Origin: Deltaproteobacteria bacterium UBA2221
GTDB lineage: Bacteria; Desulfobacterota; Syntrophorhabdia; Syntrophorhabdales; WCHB1-27
Length of the DNA stretch: 24,250 bases
Reading direction: 5' to 3'
Assembly (NCBI GenBank): GCA_002328485.1
Contig: DCUF01000072.1
Coordinates: 1 to 24,250, forward strand
The notes beneath the pieces were generated by a model. The model was not told the origin of the DNA and did not search any database. It saw only the letters and a program-made list of their open reading frames with translations. Below are positions 6,859-12,528 of the stretch, piece after piece; positions within the stretch are counted from its first letter, which is position 1, and each line of letters begins with the position of its first letter. A program made the translations under genes and the position numbers.

Positions 6859-6920
6859 TTGACAGTCAGGTATTATTGTAGTTATATAATGATCATCAAT
6901 ATAATGTGACGTCAATATAA
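6859..6920 (+). promoter_or_regulatory. Promoter and AT-rich repeat region of the padR unit
   Basis: TTGACA at 6859-6864 is followed by TATATA (6883-6888, 18-bp spacer); TATAAT at 6885-6890 is 20 bp away. Downstream, TCAATATAA occurs twice (6896-6904 and 6912-6920, 16 bp apart), and the core ATGATCAT is palindromic and flanked by AT-rich near-symmetric sequence. These repeats sit where a repressor such as the adjacent PadR would bind to control its own promoter. Binding is inferred. Confidence 0.55.
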
Positions 6921-6931
6921 AGGTTACAGTC

Positions 6932-7342
6932 ATGAAGAAGATGGATTCTGCCAGCCTTACCAACCCCGGCTACTGGAAATCACTGATCAATACGGGACTT
7001 ACCAAACTTCTGGTGCTCAAGATTCTCTCAAAAGGCCCCAGCCACGGCTACGAGATCGTGAAGGAAGTGGAATCCATTACGGCTGGCTGCTGCGTATCCA
7101 CCTTCGGGACCATCTACCCGATTCTAAAAGATTTGACGCACCATGGATATGCGGAGGTGCATGAAGACAAGCAGCTCAAGGGGGCGCAGAAAAGGCGTGT
7201 TTATACGTTAACGCCTTTGGGGGTGGAGGCATACAAAACTGCCCTTGAGGCGTGGCGGTGCACGATTCCCTACATCTACAGGGCAATCGAGAGTGATGAT
7301 CTGGTGTTTATCGAAGACATACGAACGCGGCTCTCGAAATAG
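6932..7342 (+). CDS. PadR-family transcriptional regulator
   Basis: A 136-residue protein with the PadR winged-helix pattern: LTKLLVLKILSKGPSHGYEIVKEVES, then the recognition wing STFGTIYPILKDLTHHGYAEVHED, then the strand RRVYTLTPLGVEAYKTAL. An unusual feature is a Cys-Cys pair (ITAGCC) immediately before the recognition helix, plus a third Cys in the C-terminal helix, which could make the protein a thiol-based metal or redox sensor. It lies between the two UGA-containing genes upstream and the ubiquitin-fold/permease genes downstream, with its own promoter, so it is the best candidate regulator of the 7.4-10.4 kb genes. Binding site and ligand are inferred, not shown. Confidence 0.9.
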   Translation: MKKMDSASLTNPGYWKSLINTGLTKLLVLKILSKGPSHGYEIVKEVESITAGCCVSTFGTIYPILKDLTHHGYAEVHEDKQLKGAQKRRVYTLTPLGVEAYKTALEAWRCTIPYIYRAIESDDLVFIEDIRTRLSK

Positions 7343-7443
7343 AAAACCGCCGGGCAACACTCGAAAAGATTATGTAAGCTTCCGTTTCGTGAGCCCTGGC
7401 GGGCCGGTGGGTCAACTGCCGGAAAGAGAGGGGGGTGAATAAC

Positions 7444-7713
7444 ATGATTGTCGTGAGTATTTCAAAAAACTTGACCCGTGTAACCAAGGGCGATGAGGCG
7501 TTTGAAGTAGAGGGTGAGACACTCGGTGATTGTCTAAAAGACCTGGCCGGCATCGTTCCCCGTCTAAATAATGAGCTTTTCACTTCCTCAGGGGATCGCT
7601 TGCTGGAACGTGTTCAGGTCAAGGTAAACAGGAAGGTCGTGGAAGGACAAGATCTTCTGGCAACAAAAATAAAGGATGGCGATGAAATCGATATTGCCCT
7701 CAAAGGTTACTGA
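7444..7713 (+). CDS. MoaD/ThiS-like ubiquitin-fold protein (1)
   Basis: An 89-residue protein with the beta-grasp pattern of MoaD/ThiS: an initial strand (MIVVSISKNLTRVTKG), a helix with GETLGDCLKDLAGIVPRL, then VQVKVNRKVVEGQDLLATKIKDGDEIDIAL. The DGDEI...AL ending is typical of the fold, but the chain ends in LKGY rather than the free Gly-Gly needed for adenylation in classic sulfur carriers. ATG 7444 is chosen because GAGAGGGGG lies just upstream; GTG 7435 is an alternative. It precedes the ArsP-like permease. It could be a degenerate sulfur carrier or a structural partner; function unknown. Confidence 0.8.
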   Translation: MIVVSISKNLTRVTKGDEAFEVEGETLGDCLKDLAGIVPRLNNELFTSSGDRLLERVQVKVNRKVVEGQDLLATKIKDGDEIDIALKGY

Positions 7714-7844
7714 TGAGGCGTCGGTGGCGGTGGCGACTAGTTGAGTCGCTTGAAGCGGTCCCTGGAGAAGGGCAGGATAGACAAATCGCAATCGACCATT
7801 AAAGGCTGGTCACATAGCGACGTGGCGTTCAAACGGGAGGCTGT

Positions 7845-8876
7845 ATGTTTGGCATCAACAACTTTCTTACGGCGGGCAAATTCTTTCTCATCATCTCAGG
7901 GGAACTGATCCTTATCTTTATGGCCGTCTCCCTTCTTGTAGGCATACTGATGGAATATCTGCCCCCATCGCGCATAAGAGACTTTCTCTCGAACAGGTTC
8001 ACCTGGGTCCAATACTTTCTGGGATCCGGCCTCGGGGCAGTAACGCCGTTCTGTTCATGTTCCACCGTACCGATCACGGCCGGTCTGCTGAAAGGGGGTG
8101 TCCCCTTTGGCCCTATCATGGCATTTTTGTTTTCCTCACCCGTTCTCAACCCAATTATTATCGCACTGCTTTTATCGCTGTTCGGCATCAAGGTAACCGT
8201 GGTATACGTGATCGTCACCTTTTTGGGATCGATGGCATTGGCAGCCCTGTTGTCAAAACTGGGCATGGAAGACCAGGTCAAACCGCTACTCAGTTTTCAG
8301 AGTGATTGCTGCAGTGAGAACAGCGAACAGGCACAGCCCCTCCTGATTACCCTGCCCGTCATAGAGACCGCGGGCGGCTGTTGTACGACAGAAGCGCAGA
8401 AGGCACAACCCGAATCATCCTGCTGTTCGGTCAGCTTCGATACCCCGACATCCATACCCTTCAAAGAAAAGATGAAACGCGCTTGCGCATCAGCGATCGA
8501 CACCTTTAAGGGTGTCTTCTGGTACCTCCTTTTGGGAGCGGGGATCGGCGCTTTTATCTACGGGTTCTTCCCACAGGATATGGTGGTGAAAATGGCAGGA
8601 CCGGGCAACCCCCTGTCCATTCCCATTGCCGCGGCCCTTGGGGTCCCCATGTATATTCGCGCTGAGACCATCATCCCTATCAGCGCTGCTCTGGTCGGTA
8701 AAGGCATGGGGCTGGGAACGGTACTGGCCCTTATCATCGGGGGCGCCGGTGCAAGCATCCCGGAGCTGATCATTCTCGGCTCCATGTTCAAAAAGAAGCT
8801 TGTGCTGGCGTTTGCCATTAACGTTCTTGTTGTGGCTATTGCAGCAGGTTTTTTGGTGGAATGGCTGGTATACTGA
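7845..8876 (+). CDS. ArsP-type permease with Cys-Cys-rich central loop
   Basis: A 343-residue membrane protein of the PF03773 permease family. The first half has a helix bundle and TPFCSCSTVPITAGLLKGGVPFGPIMAFLFSSPVLNPIIIALLL, the classic motif with cysteines that bind thiophilic substrate. The second half has YIRAETIIPISAALVGKGMGLGTVLALIIGGAGASIPELIIL. Between them, a hydrophilic loop (~150-210) contains three vicinal Cys pairs (155/156, 179/180, 193/194), each in a small Ser/Gly context. Good ribosome site GGGAGG before ATG. Compared with the permease at 1147 this one is shorter and has the Cys loop, so the two are not recent duplicates. It sits between ubiquitin-fold and selenoprotein genes; an organometal or soft-metal export role is plausible, substrate unknown. 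Confidence 0.88.
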   Translation: MFGINNFLTAGKFFLIISGELILIFMAVSLLVGILMEYLPPSRIRDFLSNRFTWVQYFLGSGLGAVTPFCSCSTVPITAGLLKGGVPFGPIMAFLFSSPVLNPIIIALLLSLFGIKVTVVYVIVTFLGSMALAALLSKLGMEDQVKPLLSFQSDCCSENSEQAQPLLITLPVIETAGGCCTTEAQKAQPESSCCSVSFDTPTSIPFKEKMKRACASAIDTFKGVFWYLLLGAGIGAFIYGFFPQDMVVKMAGPGNPLSIPIAAALGVPMYIRAETIIPISAALVGKGMGLGTVLALIIGGAGASIPELIILGSMFKKKLVLAFAINVLVVAIAAGFLVEWLVY

Positions 8877-8947
8877 CCATAGGCTCTCTAGAGAATGGTT
8901 TGGAATTCCCTATCTGTTTGGAAGCGAAAATAGCTAAGAGGTGAGTT

Positions 8948-9253
8948 ATGGCATCCCACGTTTTTAACCCCGGCTGAGTGGACTGAGGTGATGATTACAC
9001 CCCGCCACCAGTTAGTTGGCGCATGCTAAAGTTTCTGGATGATTCACAGTTCAGTGTTTTTGGTCTGGATGAGATATTCGCAGCCCTTCATGGGGAAGGG
9101 AGGAAGGCCAACGAGGAAACGGCAGAGGAGATTATCAGAAAACTTGAAGATATGAACAACTACATCCCCGAATCAGACAGTGCCCGCAGGGAATACCGGT
9201 ATGTCCTGCTGAGGGAGTACAAGACATACCTCAAGGAACAAAGCGAGAAATGA
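8948..9253 (+). CDS. Small selenoprotein with two in-frame UGAs (UxxU), paralogue of the protein at 9691
   Basis: ATG 8948, with GAGGTG at 8938-8943, opens MASHVFNPG, then TGA at 8975 (residue 10), VD, TGA at 8984 (residue 13), then GDDYTPPPVSWRMLKFLDD and 70 more residues to TGA at 9251. With both UGAs as selenocysteine, the motif is U-V-D-U-G, i.e. a diselenol version of CxxC. The later part (FGLDEIFAALHG, NEETAEEIIRKLEDMNNYIPESDSARREYRYVLLREYKTYLK) is clearly homologous to the protein at 9691, which has GGCCC at the equivalent place. A start at ATG 9023 has no ribosome site and would lose the motif. A hairpin 9003-9021 could be a SECIS. I do not know a function; a Sec-dependent metal or redox role is inferred. 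Confidence 0.78.
9003..9021 (+). promoter_or_regulatory. Candidate SECIS hairpin of the UxxU selenoprotein
   Basis: Arms CGCCA (9003-9007) and TGGCG (9017-9021) can add one C-G pair past a mismatch, leaving the loop AGTTA with G in the second position. The loop lies 23 nt after the second UGA and 32 nt after the first, inside the accepted range for both. Confidence 0.45.
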
Positions 9254-9311
9254 CCACTATAGACCTGATTGAAGGACCTGCCATGCCCTCGGGTAATGAC
9301 AGGAAGGAGGC

Positions 9312-9626
9312 ATGGTGAAAATCTTTCTTGAATCGAACTTCAAGCTTCTCGGGTCCCATAACATAGACAGCATCGATCTTGATTGTCTGGAGATTCCTGT
9401 CCGTGACTTCCTCAAGGCCATGTCCCATCGGTCCACAAAATCCGTTGAATACCTCACTGACGATGGCACAGACGTGGACGGCCTGTTCCAGGTGCACGTG
9501 AATGGTCTTATGCTGGGCCTCTGCGAAGAGGGTCTCAACACGGTCTTGAGAGACGGAGACACGGTGGCAATCTGCATGAATGTGCTTGAAGGCTGTTGTG
9601 GTGGGGCCTTACAAGGGCAAAACTGA
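9312..9626 (+). CDS. MoaD/ThiS-like ubiquitin-fold protein (2) with GCCGG plus tail
   Basis: A 104-residue protein with beta-grasp features: first strand MVKIFLESNFKLLG, helix IPVRDFLKAMS, strand GLFQVHVNGLMLGLCEEGLNTVLRDGDTVAICM. The C-terminus is unusual: VLEGCCGGALQGQN, in which a Gly-Gly follows two cysteines and is itself followed by six residues. In ubiquitin-like systems such a tail must be cut off to expose Gly-Gly, and Cys-Cys next to it suggests metal or sulfur binding. ATG 9312 or GTG 9315 may be the start (AGGAGG at 9305-9310). It lies between the two paralogous small genes. Function is not known; sulfur carrier, metal ligand or conjugated modifier are alternatives. Confidence 0.78.
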   Translation: MVKIFLESNFKLLGSHNIDSIDLDCLEIPVRDFLKAMSHRSTKSVEYLTDDGTDVDGLFQVHVNGLMLGLCEEGLNTVLRDGDTVAICMNVLEGCCGGALQGQN

Positions 9627-9690
9627 GGACGAAGGGGATGGTTGTCGAGAGTGTTTTGAGAAGAGGCAAGGCATACAGGGAGACAAGAGT

Positions 9691-9978
9691 ATGGTAAACG
9701 AGAATGGCGGATGTTGCTGTGTACAGTTTAAAGGCGTGACCAAGATCACCTTCGCCGACGGGGACCAGGTGGCCATCGTCGGCCTGGACGAGGTACTTGC
9801 TACCATCTCCGCAGAGAACATGCCGGCGAACGACGATACCGCCGAGATAATGATCGCAAGGTTGGTCATGAAGAACTACATCCCCTCTTCCGAGGATGCC
9901 CGCAGGGAATACCGGTACGCCCTGCTCAAGGCATACCGGGAGTATATAAAGCGTCAGGTTGAAGACGGCCCCAAATGA
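9691..9978 (+). CDS. Small Cys-rich protein, Cys paralogue of the UxxU selenoprotein
   Basis: A 95-residue protein beginning MVNENGGCCCVQFKGVTKITFADGDQVAIVGLDEVLATI. Its last two thirds (ANDDTAEIMIARLVMKNYIPSSEDARREYRYALLKAYREYIKRQ) match the 8948 product almost column by column, notably NYIP, DSAR/EDAR and REYRY. Where the relative has two selenocysteines, this one has CCC. ATG 9691 is chosen because AGGGAG lies ~8 nt upstream; longer frames to ATG 9580 run into the preceding gene. Both members lie on either side of ubiquitin-fold gene 2, suggesting duplication of one function with Sec and Cys forms. I do not recognise a named family; the acidic helical C-terminal half may mediate protein contacts. 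Confidence 0.82.
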   Translation: MVNENGGCCCVQFKGVTKITFADGDQVAIVGLDEVLATISAENMPANDDTAEIMIARLVMKNYIPSSEDARREYRYALLKAYREYIKRQVEDGPK

Positions 9979-10090
9979 TACACTCCACCCGCCGGATCTC
10001 GTTGTCCCGGCCGGCCAGTTTTTCCGGAACCGCTGGAGCCGTTGTCCCTCCACGGTGCTATACGAAAACCGCCCGAAAGAGGTAGAAGCA

Positions 10091-10375
10091 ATGAAAATTC
10101 ACGTTAAACTGAGAGGTTTCCCCCATCTTTATAAACTTATGAAGAAGAAAAAGGATCTGGATCTTGATATCCCTGGGGACACAGTTGGGGGTGTTGTTGA
10201 TACCCTCAGCAAAAAGTACGGCGATGCGGTAAGAAAGGCCCTGTTGGATCAGGGAGGCGATATCGACATAGACTTCCGCGTTGTCATAAACGATCGAGAT
10301 TACCTCGAACATGGCAAGCGCATGCAAACTCCATTAAACGGGGGAGATTCAGTTTGTTTTATGGGTCCACGGTGA
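10091..10375 (+). CDS. MoaD/ThiS-like ubiquitin-fold protein (3)
   Basis: A 94-residue protein with the MoaD-like layout: first strand MKIHVKLRGFPHLYKLMKKKK, then LDIPGDTVGGVVDTLSKKYGDAVRKALLD, then IDIDFRVVINDRDYLEHGKRMQTPLNGGDSVCFMGPR. LxxGDxVxFMGPR occupies the place of the classic 'GDEVAIFPPVAGG' end, but there is no terminal Gly-Gly. An AGAGG ribosome site lies 8 nt before ATG. It is the third protein of this fold within 3 kb and the last + strand gene before the converging arsenic operon. Molybdopterin or thiazole synthesis genes are absent here, so a normal MoaD/ThiS role is unlikely; the real job is unknown. Confidence 0.8.
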   Translation: MKIHVKLRGFPHLYKLMKKKKDLDLDIPGDTVGGVVDTLSKKYGDAVRKALLDQGGDIDIDFRVVINDRDYLEHGKRMQTPLNGGDSVCFMGPR

Positions 10376-10388
10376 TGTTGAGCCGCGA

Positions 10389-10405
10389 GCAGTCAGTCTG
10401 ACTGC
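10389..10405. terminator. Palindrome between convergent genes, possible bidirectional terminator
   Basis: GCAGTCAG (10389-10396) and CTGACTGC (10398-10405) form a near-continuous palindrome in the 33-bp gap between the converging ubiquitin-fold gene and arsR. A hairpin with 6 bp and a 5-nt loop is possible on both strands. There is no strong T-run on either side, so termination is only suggested by position. Confidence 0.4.
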
Positions 10406-10408
10406 CAC

Positions 10409-10768
10409 TTAATCTTTCCTCGCACAGCATATAGTGGTAATCTCTTTCCTTGCTTTCAAGAATCCTTCTAACCTCTCACGGTCCCTTCTGATTTCTTCTT
10501 CAGGGATCTTCTCCATCACCGACAGAATAAGCAATCGCTTGAACAGATCGGAATCGTCGATCTTATAGTGCATCCACTTGCCGTCCCTCCTGTCTTTGGC
10601 AAGACCGGCGGCCTTGAGCGCCGCGAGGTGAAATGACACCTTCGGTTGAATAGTGTCGAAGGCGGCGACAATATCGCAGACGCAAAGCTCCCCATGTTCG
10701 AGGAGCTTGAGTATACGGAGCCTTGTCTCATCCGAGAGGGCTTTAAACAAGGTCACAAGGTCTTTCAC
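10409..10768 (-). CDS. arsR: ArsR-family repressor with CVC arsenic-sensing motif
   Basis: A 119-residue protein: LFKALSDETRLRILKLLEHGELCVCDIVAAFDTIQPKVSFHLAALKAAGLAKDRRDGKWMHYKI. The residues ELCVCD (Cys29 and Cys31) are the classic As(III) site in ArsR, here with CVC, and the recognition helix QPKVSFHLAAL is intact. Two further Cys end the protein (ICCARKD). It is the last gene of the minus-strand operon; its ATG overlaps the arsC stop, so it is translationally coupled and made in step with the enzymes. It probably represses the promoter upstream of arsM, for which the palindrome at 12303-12322 is a candidate operator. It is distinct from the ArsR at 808, whose thiols lie elsewhere. Confidence 0.93.
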   Translation of the reverse strand: MKDLVTLFKALSDETRLRILKLLEHGELCVCDIVAAFDTIQPKVSFHLAALKAAGLAKDRRDGKWMHYKIDDSDLFKRLLILSVMEKIPEEEIRRDRERLEGFLKARKEITTICCARKD

Positions 10769-11220
10769 TCACTGCCTCCGTGTTGTTCCTTGATGAATTT
10801 CTCGATCTTCTTTTTGATTTCATCTCTCACGCGCCTTGTCTTGTCGAGCCTTTCTTCATGACTACCCGTGAAAGACGCTGGGTCCTCGAAGGACCAGTGC
10901 AGGTTTGTGGCGAAACCAGGGAAAATCGGGCATCTCTGGGCAGCCTCGTCGCATACCGATACCACGTAGCGATAGAGCCTGTCGGCCTTATACAGGGCAA
11001 AGACGCTTTTGGCCTGGTTCATGGATATGTCAATGCCCACCTCGTCCATGACCTCAATGGCGAGAGGGTTGAGCGGTCCTGGTTCAAGACCGGCGCTTTC
11101 CGCCTCGAAACGGTCACCGGCCAGGTGGTTCAGGAAGGCCTCGGCCATCTGGCTTCTTGCCGAATTGTGAAGGCACCCAAAAAGTACTTTCGTTTTTTCA
11201 TCTTTCGAGACATCGTTCAT
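10765..11220 (-). CDS. arsC: Arsenate reductase, thioredoxin-coupled (low-MW phosphatase fold)
   Basis: A 151-residue protein with the P-loop FGCLHNSARSQMAEAFL (nucleophile Cys16, arginine in SARS) and the resolving cysteines in VSVCDEAAQRCPIFPG (Cys90, Cys97). The spacing matches thioredoxin-linked ArsC of the Staphylococcus type, which reduces arsenate to arsenite for export or methylation. The ending PASFTGSHEERLDKTRRVRDEIKKKIEKFI is usual for the family. The ATG overlaps the arsM stop (ATGA) with GGAGGGG upstream, and its own stop overlaps arsR in the same way. The Trx needed could come from the redox genes at 2.5-4.8 kb, but housekeeping thioredoxin is equally likely. Confidence 0.95.
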   Translation of the reverse strand: MNDVSKDEKTKVLFGCLHNSARSQMAEAFLNHLAGDRFEAESAGLEPGPLNPLAIEVMDEVGIDISMNQAKSVFALYKADRLYRYVVSVCDEAAQRCPIFPGFATNLHWSFEDPASFTGSHEERLDKTRRVRDEIKKKIEKFIKEQHGGSE

Positions 11221-12017
11221 TTGGTCCCCTCCACATAGACGCTTACGGCATAATCCTGCAACGATTCACCCTTATCCAGATGATCGAGCACACCCTTCGC
11301 AATCGGATCTGTCGTATCAGGGGAAAAACAAGATGAAGCCCCGCTGACCGTAAGTTTGATACCTTTGATGCCTGACTCCTCCACAAGTCTCCTGTACTCC
11401 TCCACAAGGACCGCACCCGCGATACAACCGGTATAGGCCTCCATGCTCTGCCTAATCTTCTCCGGCAATTCCTTCAACAGGGCCATGTCGGAGATGGCAA
11501 TCCTGCCGCCCGGTTTCAGCACACGGTGAATCTCTTGAAAGACCCTCTTCTTATTGGGGGAGAGGTTGATGACGCAGTTGCTGATGACCACGTCAACCGA
11601 ATTATCTCCCATTGGCAGATTCTCGATCTCACCCAGTCTGAATTCCACGTTCGTGAAATTGCCCCTCTTGGCATTCTCCCGAGCCCTTTCGAGCATCGCC
11701 GGCGTCATGTCGACCCCGATCACCTTGCCCGAAGGTCCTACCTTTGGCGACACGACAAAACAGTCAAAGCCCGCGCCTGACCCAAGGTCGAGTACCACCT
11801 CACCTTCCTTAAGCCCGGCAAGGGCAGTCGGGTTGCCACAGCTCAGGCCCAGATTGGCCCCGTCCGGGAGGAGAGATAGCTCACTCTCTGAGTAGCCTAA
11901 CGACCTTGCCAACCCGGAAGTATCACACCCACAGCCGCCCGAACAGCAGCTCATCCCGGTCTGGGCAATCAAACCGTAGGCTGCCTGAACTGTCTTCTTG
12001 ACTTCATTCTCATCCAT
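11217..12017 (-). CDS. arsM: Arsenite S-adenosylmethionine methyltransferase
   Basis: A 266-residue protein. N-terminus: AYGLIAQTGMSCCSGGCGCDTSG, a Cys-rich segment common in bacterial ArsM. The class I SAM-binding motif is GEVVLDLGSGAGFDCFV, followed by VIGVDMTPAMLERAREN. Conserved As(III)-binding cysteines lie in the segments LGLSCGNP and YTGCIAGA; ISNCVINLSPNKKRVFQEI and SSCF are also present. The enzyme methylates As(III) to mono-, di- and trimethylarsenicals. ATG 12017 is chosen because AGGGAGG (12023-12029, reverse) lies 5 nt away; an in-frame ATG at 12050 lacks that. It leads the arsM-arsC-arsR operon. Its products are possible substrates of the ArsP-type permeases in this window. Confidence 0.94.
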   Translation of the reverse strand: MDENEVKKTVQAAYGLIAQTGMSCCSGGCGCDTSGLARSLGYSESELSLLPDGANLGLSCGNPTALAGLKEGEVVLDLGSGAGFDCFVVSPKVGPSGKVIGVDMTPAMLERARENAKRGNFTNVEFRLGEIENLPMGDNSVDVVISNCVINLSPNKKRVFQEIHRVLKPGGRIAISDMALLKELPEKIRQSMEAYTGCIAGAVLVEEYRRLVEESGIKGIKLTVSGASSCFSPDTTDPIAKGVLDHLDKGESLQDYAVSVYVEGTK

Positions 12018-12302
12018 TCTTTCCTCCCTTGATTTCGTGGTTCCATCCATTTTCCAAAAGTCCTATTCGATACCGTCCTATAAATGTCAGTTTATGTGAT
12101 GGGATAGTCCCGGTCTCTTCCGATGGGAAGAAGCTCCGGACAAAATATGGGTGGAAGACGATAGCTGCCATGAGGATGGATATCTTAGTCTTATCCTAAA
12201 GAAAGTAGTCACTAACACAAGAAATCCTTGATCCATGGCCGAATCCTAAAAAATCGTAGCCAATGTGACTCAAAACCTGTCCGAACATGGTTACCTGTCA
12301 CC

Positions 12303-12322
12303 ATATCAACCTTAGTTGATAT
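12303..12322. promoter_or_regulatory. 8-bp inverted repeat, candidate operator of the ars operon or kinase
   Basis: ATATCAAC (12303-12310) and GTTGATAT (12315-12322) are perfect reverse complements around CTTA. The site lies between the divergent arsM operon and the histidine kinase. An AT-rich 20-bp dyad is typical of ArsR operators, but it is ~290 bp upstream of arsM, implying a long leader. No fully convincing promoter adjoins it. The rest of the arsM-kinase gap shows no other clear feature apart from the kinase -10 box. Confidence 0.55.
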
Positions 12323-12497
12323 AAGCTACAACCACAAGAGGCTCAGTGTCAATACCTTTCCAGGGAATCAACCGTGAATATTCTACGTGAAGGCTGTTGC
12401 TTAGAGTGAGCGCCAAAACTAATTCCTTTTTGCGTGGCTCTAACCCCGGCCTCACCATTCGCCCGCCGCGCCTCTTCTCTCACCTCCTGGGAGTATA

Positions 12498-12506
12498 TGG
12501 TATAAT
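12498..12506 (+). promoter_or_regulatory. Extended -10 promoter of the histidine kinase
   Basis: TGG followed by TATAAT (12501-12506) is a perfect extended -10 element. No good -35 hexamer is present, as is common for extended -10 promoters. The start of transcription would fall near 12513, just before AAGGG (12517-12521) and the TTG at 12529. Confidence 0.55.
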
Positions 12507-12528
12507 TCGATACCTTAAGGGTTCAAAT

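Noticed and set aside
9023..9253. ATG 9023 as the start of a normal 76-residue gene without selenocysteine
   Set aside because: There is no ribosome site before it, while ATG 8948 has GAGGTG, and the upstream codons plus the two UGAs align with the Cys-bearing N-terminus of the paralogue.
12397..12528. 44-codon N-terminal extension of the histidine kinase from TTG 12397
   Set aside because: The extended -10 element TATAAT lies within it and a ribosome site precedes TTG 12529.
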